Source: Nitrospira sp.
GTDB taxonomy: Bacteria; Nitrospirota; Nitrospiria; Nitrospirales; Nitrospiraceae
NCBI GenBank assembly: GCA_013140455.1
Contig: JABFSU010000008.1
Location: 1 to 56,432 of the forward strand
DNA: 56,432 nt
Direction: 5' to 3'
Shown: positions 17,298 through 27,763 of the stretch, one piece after another
Layout: every line of letters starts with the position of its first letter
Numbering within the stretch: position 1 is the stretch's first letter
Made by a program: the position numbers and the translations under genes
Notes under the pieces: model-generated
The model's database searches: none
Seen by the model: the letters and a program-made list of their open reading frames with translations, nothing else
Told to the model about the DNA's origin: nothing

Positions 17298-17383
17298 TAA
17301 GCAGGTGTGAACCGTACGCTGAGCAAGACCATGACACATCAGACGCTGAACTCACATCACGTGCGATCAAGGATGGAGATCTT

Positions 17384-18295
17384 ATGATCGGATCATCCAA
17401 TGCGGTGCAAGAGCCCCGTCCCGAACAGGTCGCCGAGCCGCACGGAGTGGTCATCGCCCTGTTCGGCGCCAAGGGCGGCGTCGGCGCGAGTACGGTCGCG
17501 GTCAATCTGGCGCTCTGCGCGCAGCAACAGCGAACGAAGGAATCGGTGGCGCTTGTGGACCTCAATCTGCAGGCGGGAGACCTGCATCTCTTGCTGGGAC
17601 TGGAGCCTGCGCATCGGTGGCGAGGCGTGATGCGCCAAGCCGACCGGCTGGACGCCACCTTTCTGATGAGCTTGCTGGCCAAGCATCCGTCCGGGCTCCA
17701 TCTACTGGCATCGGATTACGATGGCTTGGGAGACACGGTGTTGAATCCAGAGCTGGTCTCACGCGCGTTGCTGCTCCTCCGCGCACTCTTCCCGATCGTC
17801 ATCGTAGACTGCGGGCATGTGCTTCAAACCCCGGTGCGAAAAGCGCTGGAACAGGCCACCACCATCCTGGTCGTATCCGGGATTGAGATTCCCGCCATGC
17901 GGCGGACGAAGCGCCTGCTGGAAGTCCTGCCCCCGCTCATCGGCGACAACCGGAAGATCCAGGTGCTCATCAACGGCCTTGACCGGAACGACCAGGGATT
18001 GCTCATGGAAGCGGAGACGGCGCTCGGACATCGCGTCGCCTGGCACATTCCGGCCGATTCCACTGAAGCGCGGTCCGCCATCGAGCTAGGCCGGCCGCTC
18101 TGCGCAATTTCCCGACGACGGGACGTGGTGCAGGCCTACCGCAGCCTGGCTTCGGGGCTGACCGCGTCGAAACCGTCCTGCGAGAACGCGCCGCCTCTGG
18201 CCGCCGCCGGATGGGCGGCGAAGTTGTTGGCGCTGGTGACGCGCCGCTCGCTTCAGGACTCAGGCCGATCACAGGAGCCGGGCGAGCAGCCATGA
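17384..18295 (+). CDS. cpaE: CpaE / TadZ-like ATPase (MinD/ParA type)
   Basis: A 303-residue cytoplasmic ATPase thought to localise the Tad machinery. The deviant Walker A is [11 protein letters not shown] (about residue 28-38), the Walker A' is [11 protein letters not shown], and Walker B is FPIVIVDCG. The usual N-terminal receiver-like domain of CpaE/TadZ is absent: only about 20 residues precede the P-loop. ATG 17384 has GGAG 6-7 nt upstream. A much longer in-frame reading back to 16874 lies inside tadG in another frame and is rejected. The stop overlaps an ATG of cpaF. Confidence 0.88.
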   Translation: MIGSSNAVQEPRPEQVAEPHGVVIALFGAKGGVGASTVAVNLALCAQQQRTKESVALVDLNLQAGDLHLLLGLEPAHRWRGVMRQADRLDATFLMSLLAKHPSGLHLLASDYDGLGDTVLNPELVSRALLLLRALFPIVIVDCGHVLQTPVRKALEQATTILVVSGIEIPAMRRTKRLLEVLPPLIGDNRKIQVLINGLDRNDQGLLMEAETALGHRVAWHIPADSTEARSAIELGRPLCAISRRRDVVQAYRSLASGLTASKPSCENAPPLAAAGWAAKLLALVTRRSLQDSGRSQEPGEQP

Positions 18296-18333
18296 ACGGC
18301 CACCACTTCGACAATCCGGGCAAGGAGGTCTTT

Positions 18334-19647
18334 GTGCAATCAACGTCCGTTCCTGACATCGATCCCACCTCGACTGAACGCCGCGATCTCAAACACCGCG
18401 TCCATGACCGGCTGCTCAGCCGGCTGGACTTTGCCGCCATGGGATTGCTCGACCCCGCGCTGCTGCGGGCGCAACTGGCCATGCTGATCATGCAGATCTT
18501 GGAAGAAGAAGGCGCGCTGTTCACCGATGCGGATCGGGAAGAAGTCATCACCGACGTCATGCACGAGGTACTCGGATTGGGTCCGTTGGAACCGCTGTTG
18601 CAGGATCCGACGATCTCCGACATTCTCGTCAACACATTCAAACAGGTGTACGTGGAGCGTGGAGGCAAGCTGGAACTGGCCGCGCAACGATTCAACGACA
18701 ACACACACCTGCGGGAAATCATCGACAAAATCGTGTCGCGGGTCGGCCGCCGCATCGACGAGTCGTCCCCGATGGTGGACGCCCGTCTGGAGGATGGCTC
18801 GCGCGTCAATGCGATCATTCCCCCCCTGGCGCTGGACGGTCCGATCCTCTCCATTAGGAAATTCAGCCGGGATAAGCTGCAGTTGGAGCAACTGGTCGAA
18901 CGACGCGCGTTGACGGCCGCGATCGGTGATACGCTCCAGGCGATCGTCCGCGCGCGGCTGAATGTGCTAATCGCCGGTGGAACCGGCTGCGGTAAGACCA
19001 CGATGCTGAACGTGCTCTCGGGCTTTATCCCGGCCGAGGAGCGCATCGTGACGATCGAGGATGCCGCCGAATTGCAGCTTCGCCAGGAGCATGTCGTCCG
19101 GCTGGAAACTCGGCCGCCGAATGTAGAAGGCAAAGGCGAGGTTACCCAACGAGACCTGGTGCGCAATAGTCTGCGCATGAGACCGGACCGGATCATTCTG
19201 GGGGAAGTCCGCGGCGCCGAAGCGCTGGACATGCTTCAGGCCATGAACACCGGCCATGACGGGTCCTTGGCGACCATCCATGCCAACAGTGCGCGCGACG
19301 CCGTCACGCGAGTCGAAACCATGGTGTCCATGGCCGGCCTGAATCTGCCGGTGCAGATGCTGCGGCACTACGTCTCATCGGCGTTGGATGTGATTGTGCA
19401 CTTGACCCGCTTCTCAGACGGCAGCCGGCGGCTCACAAGCCTCCAGGAAATCGTTGGCATGGAGCAGGACGTGATTGTGTTACAGGAAATCTTCGCGTTC
19501 GAGCAGACCGGTCTTGACCCGGATGGGCGTGTGAAAGGTCGCTTCAGAGCGACCGGTATCCGCCCAAAGTTCGCCGAACACATCGAGGCCATGGGGTTGC
19601 GGCTTGCCGCCGACACCTTCGATCCCGATCACGTCACTGAGGTGTGA
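18334..19647 (+). CDS. cpaF: Tad secretion ATPase CpaF / TadA
   Basis: Hexameric ATPase that powers Flp pilus assembly at the inner membrane. The N-terminal part includes [23 protein letters not shown], typical of the family. Walker A is [11 protein letters not shown], Walker B is [12 protein letters not shown], and the His box is [13 protein letters not shown]. Two starts compete: ATG 18292, overlapping the cpaE stop, and GTG 18334, which has the near-perfect AAGGAGGT five bases away. I chose the GTG on that ground, giving 437 residues. The ATG would add 14 residues. Confidence 0.92.
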   Translation: MQSTSVPDIDPTSTERRDLKHRVHDRLLSRLDFAAMGLLDPALLRAQLAMLIMQILEEEGALFTDADREEVITDVMHEVLGLGPLEPLLQDPTISDILVNTFKQVYVERGGKLELAAQRFNDNTHLREIIDKIVSRVGRRIDESSPMVDARLEDGSRVNAIIPPLALDGPILSIRKFSRDKLQLEQLVERRALTAAIGDTLQAIVRARLNVLIAGGTGCGKTTMLNVLSGFIPAEERIVTIEDAAELQLRQEHVVRLETRPPNVEGKGEVTQRDLVRNSLRMRPDRIILGEVRGAEALDMLQAMNTGHDGSLATIHANSARDAVTRVETMVSMAGLNLPVQMLRHYVSSALDVIVHLTRFSDGSRRLTSLQEIVGMEQDVIVLQEIFAFEQTGLDPDGRVKGRFRATGIRPKFAEHIEAMGLRLAADTFDPDHVTEV

Positions 19648-19667
19648 AAAAAGGAGCGCACTGTCTC

Positions 19668-20609
19668 ATGATGATCGTCATCGCCATTGGTCTCGCAGGC
19701 TCTCTGCTGTTGGTGCTGGGAGGCGTCGTGACGCTGTGCCGGACCCGCGACGTACCGGATTTGTCAGCCGTCGACGGAGGGATGGGCGTGGAATTCGGCG
19801 GCATCTCCAGAGCGCAGGACTTCAGCCCGACGCGCTGGGCCCATGTGTTGCTGAGCGCCCTGCCCGGCATTGAGCAACTCGATAGTGTGCGGCGGCGCGC
19901 CGACGTGACCGCGCCGCTCGCCGCACTTGTCGGCGCGTGCCTGGCCCCGGCCGGCGTGAGCGCGATACTGGCCCTCGCCGGCGCCGTCAGCGTGCCGGCC
20001 ATGCTGGTGCTCACCGCCATCGGAAGCGTCCCCGTCCCGGCTTACTTATTCCAGCGCGCCGCAGCGCGCCGGGCTCATTTTCAACGGCAGTTGCCTGACG
20101 CGCTCGATCAGATCGCCCGATCGCTCCGCGCCGGCCACGCCTTTCTGGCCGGGATGAAAATGGTCGCGGAAGAAATGCCCCCTCCGATCGGTTCGGAATT
20201 CGGCGCGGTGGTGAAAGAGATCACCTTCGGCGTCAGCGTCGGGGAAGCGCTCACCCGCCTGACGAAACGGATGAACTCTCCGGCCCTCGCATTTTGTGTC
20301 ACCTCCGTGCTGATCCAACGGGAAACAGGCGGCAATCTCGCTGAGATCGTCGATACGATCAGCCTCATGATGAGGCAACGATTTGAATTGGCGGCCAAGG
20401 TGCGCGCCGTCTCGGCCGAAGGACGCCTGTCCGCCGTCATCTTGTTCGCCCTGCCTTTTGCGCTCGGCGTCTTGTTGCTGATCATCAATCCAGACTATGT
20501 CTTAGTGTTGTTCCATGATCCTGTCGGCCAAACGATGACGATCGGCGGCGGGATCTTGATGCTCATCGGGGCCATAGTCACAAAACGGATGATCACCATC
20601 CACATATGA
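19668..20609 (+). CDS. tadB: Tad inner-membrane protein TadB
   Basis: Inner-membrane platform protein with a type II secretion F domain, 313 residues. An N-terminal helix is followed by two helices near residues 90-130, then the cytoplasmic F domain (FQRQLPDALDQIARSLRAGHAF) with the GGNLAEIVDTIS motif, then two C-terminal helices. Start is ATG 19668 with AAAAGGAG 11 nt upstream; GTG 19644 is an alternative. Confidence 0.9.
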   Translation: MMIVIAIGLAGSLLLVLGGVVTLCRTRDVPDLSAVDGGMGVEFGGISRAQDFSPTRWAHVLLSALPGIEQLDSVRRRADVTAPLAALVGACLAPAGVSAILALAGAVSVPAMLVLTAIGSVPVPAYLFQRAAARRAHFQRQLPDALDQIARSLRAGHAFLAGMKMVAEEMPPPIGSEFGAVVKEITFGVSVGEALTRLTKRMNSPALAFCVTSVLIQRETGGNLAEIVDTISLMMRQRFELAAKVRAVSAEGRLSAVILFALPFALGVLLLIINPDYVLVLFHDPVGQTMTIGGGILMLIGAIVTKRMITIHI

Positions 20610-20616
20610 GGCGGTC

Positions 20617-21558
20617 ATGGACCTGACGCTCGCTCTCGGTCTCGCTGTGTTCGTCGGCTGTCTGGTCAGCATCGCCGGACTCACGCTCTATGGGACTGAA
20701 TCTCGGCGGATCTCGCACTGGCACCGCAGAATCCAAGGCATGCAGGAGGCCGGCTGCGCCCTCTCCATCTCGGCCAGGATTGGACGGTCGGCTCGACGCT
20801 TGTTACTCATCTGCGGGCGGCGGAAATCTGGTTCGGCACGGGAAGGAGAGCCGCTCCCTCTCCCGAACCCGTTCGCCACCGCCGGTTTGCGCGGTCCGGA
20901 TATCCCGATCCTGTTTCAGGGCGCCAAAGTGGTCGGTGCGGCGGCCTGTCCTCTGATTGGCCTAGCACTGTATGGACTGCTGGCTCGCGATTCGGCGCTT
21001 GCGCCGGTGATCCTCTGCGCCGTCACGGCGATGGGAGGCTGGTACCTCCCTGATCTCTGGCTCCGGCACCGGATCGAGAACCGGCGGCAACACATTCTTA
21101 CCGCGTTCCCTGCCGCGATCGAACTCATGGTGGTCTGTGTTGAAGCGGGCCTGAGTTTGGACGCGGCCATGGCCCGTGTCGGACAGGAGTTGAGATTGAT
21201 GCATCGGGAGTTGAGCGAAGAACTGCAAGCCTTGTGTCTGGAGCTGAGAACCGGTCGATCCCGCCAGCAGGCGCTGCGCAACGCCGCTCTCCGCATGCAA
21301 CTGGAAGAAGTTCAGAGTTTTGTGTCCTTGCTGATCCAGACCGAACGGTTCGGCACCAGGATCGGGCAGGCGCTTCGGGCGCAGGCCGACAGCGTGCGCA
21401 AGCGCCAGACTCTCCAGGCTACGGAGATGGCCGCGAAGCTGCCGGTAAAACTGCTGCTGCCCTTGATCTTCTTTATCTTCCCCAGCCTGCTCGTCGTCCT
21501 CCTGGGACCGGCGATGATTCACGTATTCCGCCAACTCGCTCCGACCTTTGGACCCTAA
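20617..21558 (+). CDS. tadC: Tad inner-membrane protein TadC
   Basis: Partner of TadB, also with a type II secretion F domain, 313 residues. An N-terminal helix (LALGLAVFVGCLVSIAGLTLYG) and two central helices precede the F domain: HILTAFPAAIELMVVCVEAGLSLDAAM and LLIQTERFGTRIGQALRAQAD. Two C-terminal helices (LPLIFFIFPSLLVVLLGPAM) finish it. It starts 7 nt after tadB. Confidence 0.92.
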   Translation: MDLTLALGLAVFVGCLVSIAGLTLYGTESRRISHWHRRIQGMQEAGCALSISARIGRSARRLLLICGRRKSGSAREGEPLPLPNPFATAGLRGPDIPILFQGAKVVGAAACPLIGLALYGLLARDSALAPVILCAVTAMGGWYLPDLWLRHRIENRRQHILTAFPAAIELMVVCVEAGLSLDAAMARVGQELRLMHRELSEELQALCLELRTGRSRQQALRNAALRMQLEEVQSFVSLLIQTERFGTRIGQALRAQADSVRKRQTLQATEMAAKLPVKLLLPLIFFIFPSLLVVLLGPAMIHVFRQLAPTFGP

Positions 21559-21604
21559 GCCCGTGGCGCTCAAGCGATGGCGGCAACCTACCGATAAAGT
21601 GGGC

Positions 21605-22648
21605 ATGCGTTCATCTCGATATCTTACGGCGGCGCTACCTGCGGGACTTGCAAGCCTCCTTCTCATCGGCTGTGCCGCACGGCCTTCTGTGCCGTCGGCC
21701 ACTCACGAGGCGATCGCGCAACAGGCGGACGAGCGGCGGAAGGCCTCCGACCCCTCTGATATACCCGCCGGGCAGATGCCGGCCGGCCTGACGAAAACAG
21801 ACTACGAGCGATTCGGCGACCAGTACGTCCGTCAGGGAAATCTGACGCTTGCCTTCGCTCAGTACGGCCGGTCTCTTCGCGTGGATTCCCGCCAATCGCG
21901 TGTTCGGGACAAACTTGGGCTCCTGTATGCGCAGAAGGGTTTCTGGGAAGAAGCCCAGAATGAATTTCAACGGATTCTGCAAGACGACGCGGCCTACGCG
22001 CCGGCGCATGAAGGACTCGGCCAAGTGCATCTTTCCGGGGGGCGCGCCGCAGAAGCGGAAACCTCGTTCCGGCGCGCGATCGAGCTCAACCCGCATTTGT
22101 GGAAGTCGCACGCGTTCCTTGGCCTGCTCTACGACTCACAAGGCAAGCATGCCGAAGCACTCGAATCGTTTCGATCCGCGCTCGCCATCAAACCGGGACA
22201 CCAAGCCCTTCTCAATAACACCGGCCGCTCCCTTTATCTCCTGGAACGGTACGAAGAGGCGGTTGATCACTTTCAACAGGCGTTGCAGACTGGTCAGCCC
22301 ACGCCCGCTCTGATCAACAACTTCGCCCTGACATTAGCCAAGCTCGAACGGTACGAGGACGCGTTCGAGCTGCTCCATCGATATGCTGCCCCTCAAGCGG
22401 CCTCTAAAAACCTAGAGGCCCTCTATCGGGTCGCCGGTCACCACCGAGTCGCTGCCGCCTGCGGCGGCCAAGCGCAGGAGGAGAGGAGCGATACAAGCGG
22501 ACATGCATTTGGTTCGTCCCTCGGCGCATATAGGCGCCCTCAGCTTGAGCATCATTCCGATGGGGAGAACGCTTCAGTAGGCACAAACGATTCTAGACCA
22601 GAGCACAAGTCCAAACCGACAGGCACGATCCAGCAATTGTGCCATTGA
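21605..22648 (+). CDS. tadD: TPR lipoprotein TadD
   Basis: Outer-membrane-associated lipoprotein with tetratricopeptide repeats, thought to help assemble the secretin. A signal with lipobox LLIGC (Cys at residue 21) is followed by TPR units from about residue 62 (DQYVRQGNLTLAFAQYGRSLRVD, GLLYAQKGFWEEAQNEFQRIL, GLLYDSQGKHAEALESFRSAL, and two more). After about residue 285 the TPR pattern stops and the sequence becomes polar, with no resemblance to TadD ends, so the last 60 residues may be the result of an old frameshift. ATG 21605 is preferred over TTG 21548 because it directly precedes the signal. Confidence 0.85.
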   Translation: MRSSRYLTAALPAGLASLLLIGCAARPSVPSATHEAIAQQADERRKASDPSDIPAGQMPAGLTKTDYERFGDQYVRQGNLTLAFAQYGRSLRVDSRQSRVRDKLGLLYAQKGFWEEAQNEFQRILQDDAAYAPAHEGLGQVHLSGGRAAEAETSFRRAIELNPHLWKSHAFLGLLYDSQGKHAEALESFRSALAIKPGHQALLNNTGRSLYLLERYEEAVDHFQQALQTGQPTPALINNFALTLAKLERYEDAFELLHRYAAPQAASKNLEALYRVAGHHRVAAACGGQAQEERSDTSGHAFGSSLGAYRRPQLEHHSDGENASVGTNDSRPEHKSKPTGTIQQLCH

Positions 22649-23007
22649 GTCGAGACACGATGCGGGACAATGTGCCTTTGGCACGCAGCATGAGAGCCAA
22701 TCCTATACTCGGGCAGGCATTGATCTCGCAGACTGCGACCTGTCATGGTGAATACGGGACAGGGAGCAGAGAGTCAATCAAGCGCGGTGATCTGACGGAT
22801 TCACGCGGATTTGTGATAGCCGCCGCTGACCTGACGGCTCTCGCTTCGTTCAAGAACGGGGCTAGTCCAGAAGATCTCTATCGGACCCTTGTGACAGGTC
22901 TTGACGGCACCCCGATGCCGTCTTCTGCCCACAGCTTTGAAGGCCAGGAAGAGGATCTCTGGCACCTCGTCAACTCTCTGCTCTCGCTTTCTGCCTCGTT
23001 GCCATAA
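22639..23007 (+). pseudogene. Remnant of a c-type cytochrome
   Basis: The C-terminal part TLVTGLDGTPMPS followed by an acidic helix and DLWHLVNSLLSL is like the end of monohaem cytochromes c, including the Met that serves as sixth ligand. A haem site would be expected where QTATCHGEYGTG stands; the second Cys and His are there but the first Cys is replaced by Thr, so the CxxCH site is broken. There is no signal peptide. It overlaps the end of tadD by ten bases. It may be the tail of a lost gene. Confidence 0.5.
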
Positions 23008-23206
23008 GCCTTCGCCAAGAGGTATGCCGACTGGCGACTTGTTCGGTAGCCTCAAGGTTTTCATATGCAATCCGATACGATCAAGGGGAGAATCGATATC
23101 GTCTTGCCCATGAACCTCGGCGCAGAATAGTTCTGCATTCGCCCAAAACGGGACGAGGGGAACGGCGGTCGCGGCTTCAACCGCGACCTTGCAGTTGGCG
23201 CACAGC

Positions 23207-26200
23207 ATGGCACTATTCAAAACCCAGCGCTACTCATTCGACACGATGACCCGCAGATGGCGATCAAGCCTGCGCTTACGATTGATGGCCGGGCTGTTTG
23301 GCCTCGTGTTTTGGATTGCCGCCGCCACATCAGCTCTGGCAATTTTTCAGCAACGGACGCTCTTGCGGCAGACCGTCACGGCTCACGCACAGGCGATTGC
23401 GCAGACCTTTGCCACGCTCGGAGCCGCCGCCGTTGTTGACAATCTCTTCCGAATCCAGGAAGGGCTCACCCGCAATCTTCAAGACCCGAACATCCGCGAG
23501 CTGGACATCATCGATGCCGATAACCTGATTATTGCGGCCAAACATCCCTCGCGCATCGGCACAGTCCTCACCGATCCCCAGTGGCTATCTGTCAGACAAA
23601 CCGGCCGGTTCGACACATTTGAAAGCCGGTCGGCGCAGGAGGAATCTGTTCTGACTCTTGTCGAGCCATTGGACGACGACAGACGCACGGTGGCCTACGT
23701 GCGAATCACCTATTCTCTGCAAGCGATGGAAGACGCGCAGGACGCCATGGGGTGGAAGCTTCTGGTGCTGATGTTGCTGGTGTCTGCCGCTGCACTCGCT
23801 GTCGGGCGGAGCCTGCTGAGGGGCGTGGCCTCCCGCTGGCGCATGATCGCTGTCTCTTTGGGCGGCGTGTTGGCCGGGTCCGCAGCCGGCAGCCCAATCC
23901 GGCTCTCGGCGGCGGGCACTTTACCGGTGGCTGACACAGGCGAAGACGATTTCGAGCGAATGGACATGCTCGTCGCCGAAATCATCCACCGTGTTCAACA
24001 ACAGACCGAGTCATTGCAGACGCTGACGGCGGATCTTGAGCACCAGGTTCACCGGCGGACGGCTCAGTTGGAGATTCAGGAACTCCGGCTGCGTTCCATC
24101 ATCGACACGGCCGTGGATGGGATCGTGGTGATCGACGAGCAGGGGGCCATTGAGTCGGTCAACCCAGCCGTCGCCACCCTGTTTGGGTACGTGCCTGAGG
24201 AGCTACTCGGGCAAAACGTGCGACTGCTCATGCCTCCCCCCTATGCCCACGAACACGACGGCTATCTCCGCAATTATCTGACCACCGGCGTCAAGAAAAT
24301 CATCGGCATCGGTCGTGAAGTCGTTGCTCGGCGCAAGGACGGCTCGGTCTTCCCCATCGATCTCTCAGTCAGTGAAATGACGATCGGGTCGGCCCGCAAG
24401 TTCACGGGAACCATTCGAGACATCACGGCTCGCAAAGAGGCCGAGGACGCACTCCGAGCCAGCGAGGCCCGTCTCCGGCTCACGTTAGAGGTTGCCAGCG
24501 ACGGCTTGTGGGACTGGGACCTGAAAACCTGGCAAGCGTTCTATAGTCCGAGTTGGATTCGACTCTTAGGGCTTGAGCAGGAGGAAATTCAGCTCAACAA
24601 CATTTCCGATTGGAAAACCCGTGTGCATCCCGATGACCGGCCCTGGGTGGAGCAAGCGTTGAGCGACCACCTGGCAGGAAACAGCGCCGGCTATGCGGTC
24701 GAACACCGCGTCCGCCACCGTTCGGGGGAGTGGAAATGGTTCGCCCTGCGCGGGACGGTGACGCAGTGGGATGAACGGGCTCAGCCGGCCCGCATGATGG
24801 GCACGATGATTGATATTACAGAACGCCGCCTGGCTCACGCCGAATTAGCCAAAGCCGCGCAGGATCTGGAATGGAAGAACTGGGAACTGGTTCAATCCCG
24901 GGACAAGGCGCTCGACGCCGCGAAGAGCAAAGCCGAATTTTTGGCCACCATGAGCCACGAGATTCGCACGCCGATGAACGGAGTCATCGGCATGACGGGA
25001 CTCCTGCTTGACACGGCGCTCTCCGATGAGCAGCGCGAATATGCGGAGACTATCCGGTGTTCCGGCGAACATTTGCTGGACATCATCAACGACATTCTGG
25101 ATTTCTCAAAAATCGAAGCGGGTAAGCTGGACCTGGAATGCCTTGATTTCGACGTGCGCACAACCCTGGAAGATGCCATCGCGCTTGTCGCCGAGCGCGC
25201 CTATGCCAAAGGTCTTGAGATTGCCTGCCTCGTGCAAGCCGACGTGCCAACGGTGCTCCGAAGCGACCCCGGTCGCCTCCGTCAGATTCTGATCAATTTG
25301 CTCGGCAACGCCATTAAGTTTACCGAGCGCGGCGACGTCGTCGTCACCGTCAGTCTGGCCGCCGACGACAAAGCCGGACGATCAGACGGCCTCTTGGTAA
25401 AGTTCGAAGTCGCCGATACCGGAATCGGACTCACGCCGGAGCAACAAGCGAAACTCTTCCAGCCCTTCACCCAAGCCGATGGATCAACGACACGGCGGTT
25501 TGGGGGAACCGGCCTTGGGTTGGCCATCGGCAAAAAACTGGCGGAATTGATGGGCGGGCAGATCGGCGTCTTCAGCGCAGCCGACAAGGGTAGTGCCTTT
25601 TGGTTCACCGCCCGATGTGGAGTCCTGCCAGAGGACGCCCGCAGTTCCCCTCAGCCTTCGGCAGCCTTCCAGGCCAACCGCATTTTGATCGTGGACGATC
25701 ATGCCGTGAACCGGAAGGTCCTTGAATATCAGCTGCGCTCCCAAAACATCATCTACGAGACTGTGGAAGCCGGTTGGCAGGCCCTGGATCGTCTACGGTC
25801 GGCGGCAGAGCAAGGCATGCCTTTCGGCATCGCCCTGCTGGATATGCACATGCCCGGCATGGACGGATTGGAATTGGCGCGCCGGATCAAGGCAGAACCG
25901 CAGATCAGTCACACACGCCTCATTCTCCTGACATCATTGGGCCGTCGCGGAGACGCCAAGGCGGCTCAGGACGCCGGGATTGCCGCCTACCTGACGAAAC
26001 CTGTCCGCCAATCGCAACTCTATGCCTGCCTTAGCCTCGTCCTGGCAGACCCGTCCGCTGCTGTTTCCGACACGGCTCATACGCCCGCGCCCATCATTAC
26101 CCGTCACAGCCTGTCGGAAGTTCAGGCGCAGTCCAGGGGGCGCATTCTTGTCGCGGAAGACAATTCGATCAATCAAAAAGTCGCGGTGAAGATGATCGAA

Positions 26201-26521
26201 AAGCTCGGCTATCGAGTGGACGTCGCCGGAAACGGGCGAGAGGCCGTCGAGGCGCTTGAGCGGATTTCCTATGCCTTGGTGTTCATGGACTGTCAAATGC
26301 CGGAGATGGATGGGTTCGAAGCTACAACTGCCATCCGCCGCCGGGAAGGCAGTGGCCGGCGTACCCCGATCATTGCCATGACGGCCAATGCTATGCAGGA
26401 GGATCATGACCGTTGCCTGACGGCCGGCATGGATGATTTCGTCAGCAAACCGGTGAACGCGAAGCACTTGCAGGAGATCCTGCATCGCTGGGTATCTCAT
26501 CCCCAGGAACCGCAAGCCTGA
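23207..26521 (+). CDS. Hybrid histidine kinase with two PAS and two receiver domains
   Basis: Inner-membrane sensor of 1104 residues. TM1 (about 28-48) and TM2 (about 183-203) enclose a periplasmic domain of about 135 residues. A HAMP-like linker and coiled coil follow, then a FixL-like PAS ([12 protein letters not shown]...[12 protein letters not shown]), a second PAS (PAS_3 type, [10 protein letters not shown], with the following PAC), and HisKA with His584 in [12 protein letters not shown]. The HATPase has [18 protein letters not shown] and [10 protein letters not shown]. Two receivers carry Asp879 ([11 protein letters not shown]) and Asp1028 ([11 protein letters not shown]). The PAS lacks the FixL haem His: Lys stands just before IIGIGR. 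ATG 23207 was chosen as the first with a full N-terminus; MTRRW at 23246 is also possible. No dedicated regulator lies next to it. Confidence 0.92.
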   Translation: MALFKTQRYSFDTMTRRWRSSLRLRLMAGLFGLVFWIAAATSALAIFQQRTLLRQTVTAHAQAIAQTFATLGAAAVVDNLFRIQEGLTRNLQDPNIRELDIIDADNLIIAAKHPSRIGTVLTDPQWLSVRQTGRFDTFESRSAQEESVLTLVEPLDDDRRTVAYVRITYSLQAMEDAQDAMGWKLLVLMLLVSAAALAVGRSLLRGVASRWRMIAVSLGGVLAGSAAGSPIRLSAAGTLPVADTGEDDFERMDMLVAEIIHRVQQQTESLQTLTADLEHQVHRRTAQLEIQELRLRSIIDTAVDGIVVIDEQGAIESVNPAVATLFGYVPEELLGQNVRLLMPPPYAHEHDGYLRNYLTTGVKKIIGIGREVVARRKDGSVFPIDLSVSEMTIGSARKFTGTIRDITARKEAEDALRASEARLRLTLEVASDGLWDWDLKTWQAFYSPSWIRLLGLEQEEIQLNNISDWKTRVHPDDRPWVEQALSDHLAGNSAGYAVEHRVRHRSGEWKWFALRGTVTQWDERAQPARMMGTMIDITERRLAHAELAKAAQDLEWKNWELVQSRDKALDAAKSKAEFLATMSHEIRTPMNGVIGMTGLLLDTALSDEQREYAETIRCSGEHLLDIINDILDFSKIEAGKLDLECLDFDVRTTLEDAIALVAERAYAKGLEIACLVQADVPTVLRSDPGRLRQILINLLGNAIKFTERGDVVVTVSLAADDKAGRSDGLLVKFEVADTGIGLTPEQQAKLFQPFTQADGSTTRRFGGTGLGLAIGKKLAELMGGQIGVFSAADKGSAFWFTARCGVLPEDARSSPQPSAAFQANRILIVDDHAVNRKVLEYQLRSQNIIYETVEAGWQALDRLRSAAEQGMPFGIALLDMHMPGMDGLELARRIKAEPQISHTRLILLTSLGRRGDAKAAQDAGIAAYLTKPVRQSQLYACLSLVLADPSAAVSDTAHTPAPIITRHSLSEVQAQSRGRILVAEDNSINQKVAVKMIEKLGYRVDVAGNGREAVEALERISYALVFMDCQMPEMDGFEATTAIRRREGSGRRTPIIAMTANAMQEDHDRCLTAGMDDFVSKPVNAKHLQEILHRWVSHPQEPQA

Positions 26522-26554
26522 CCGGCACGGTCTGTTTCACCTTCCGCAAACTAA

Positions 26555-27730
26555 GGAACGTCTGATTAATTCACGTTTGCACAAAGAAATCTGCTTCTGG
26601 GAGATCAACACGGGCCATCAGCTGGGAATCCGCTAGTCCGGGAGCGTCTGCTCGGGGTTCGCCCGCCGTCGGGCTGCCCGCGACCCCGTTCGCACCCACG
26701 TCCGCTAGGCTGCCCCCAGCAAGCGCCGGCGCGCCACATATAGATTCGCCAACCCGCAGCTGATGAACAGCCAGTGGGTATTCTTCGCCAACCCGCGGTA
26801 GCGGACTTTCGCCCACCCAAAGATCCGCTTGATCACCAAGAACGCAGGCTCAACTTTCGCACGGACTTTCGATTTCGTCCGGTTCCTTGCCCGCTCGTCC
26901 TCACTGAGGGGCCGATGACGATGGGCTTTGGTCTGAATGAAGCACTGAGCCTGTGGCGCGTGGTGCTGAATCACGTCACGTTGTCCGCTGTAGGCGGCCT
27001 CACCCCACACCCGCGTCTCGTGACCATGCCGCAACTGGGGTAACACCTGGCTGTCATGGACATTGGCCGCCGTGGCCGCGACCGAATGGATCAGCTTGGT
27101 GCGGCTGTCCACGCCAATATGGGCCTTCATGCCAAAATACCACTGGTTGCCCTTCTTCGTCTGATGCCTCTCCGGATCCCGCTCCTTGGTGCGATTCTTT
27201 GTCGAACTGGGCGCACTGATGATCGTCGCATCGACGATGGTCCCGCGGCTGACCTGCAAGCCGTGCATGACCAAGTGCTCTTGGATTCGCGCAAAGAGCT
27301 GTTCGCCCAACTGGTGAGCTTCCAGCAGGTGGCGAAACGTGCAGATCGTCGTCTGATCCGGTACCTGTTCGCGGCCCAGATCAATCCCGACGAAGTGCCG
27401 CATGGCCCGTGAGTCATACAAGGCCTCCTCCACCGCCGGATCCGACAGGGTGAACCACTGGTGCAGACAATGGAGCCGCAGCATGCGGTCGACACCGACC
27501 GGCGGACGCCCCGGGCCGTCGGCCTTGGGATACACCGGCTCGATCACGGCCACCAGGTCCGTCCACGGCACCACACGATTCAGGTCATCGAGGAATCGCT
27601 CGCGACGGGTGGATTTGCGATACGGTTCGAACGTGGCGTCGGCAAAGGTTGCTTGCAGCATGAAGGCGCCTCCCGTTCAGTGAGGCCCTTCTCTTAGCAC
27701 ATCAGCGGAAGCGAATAACTCAGACCTTCC
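26555..27730 (-). mobile_element. IS5-family insertion sequence (about 1176 bp)
   Basis: The imperfect inverted ends read GGAACGTCTGATTAATTCAC at the left and, complemented, GGAAGGTCTGAGTTATTCGC at the right. Flanking CTAA and CTAG fit the YTAR target of IS5 elements; one differing base suggests either mutation since insertion or rearrangement. It contains one uninterrupted transposase gene. It separates the hybrid kinase from the type II secretion cluster. Confidence 0.85.
26705..27661 (-). CDS. IS5-family transposase
   Basis: DDE transposase of 318 residues. The N-terminal DUF772-like part is RPPVGVDRMLRLHCLHQWFTLSDPAVEEALYDS. The first catalytic Asp is in GTIVDATIIS, followed by the usual QWYFGMKAHIGVD. 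The catalytic Glu is in KVEPAFLVIKR. At the second Asp position most relatives read G-D-x-A-Y, but here it is VWGEAAYSGQ, with Glu. This may reduce or abolish activity. The frame is otherwise complete. Confidence 0.9.
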   Translation of the reverse strand: MLQATFADATFEPYRKSTRRERFLDDLNRVVPWTDLVAVIEPVYPKADGPGRPPVGVDRMLRLHCLHQWFTLSDPAVEEALYDSRAMRHFVGIDLGREQVPDQTTICTFRHLLEAHQLGEQLFARIQEHLVMHGLQVSRGTIVDATIISAPSSTKNRTKERDPERHQTKKGNQWYFGMKAHIGVDSRTKLIHSVAATAANVHDSQVLPQLRHGHETRVWGEAAYSGQRDVIQHHAPQAQCFIQTKAHRHRPLSEDERARNRTKSKVRAKVEPAFLVIKRIFGWAKVRYRGLAKNTHWLFISCGLANLYVARRRLLGAA

Positions 27731-27763
27731 CTAGGCCATTAGATCTGCCATATCGCGCCCGCA

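Noticed and set aside
16874-17383. Long N-terminal extension of CpaE reading back into tadG
   Set aside because: It lies in another frame of a well-supported gene; a good ribosome site and the P-loop position favour ATG 17384.
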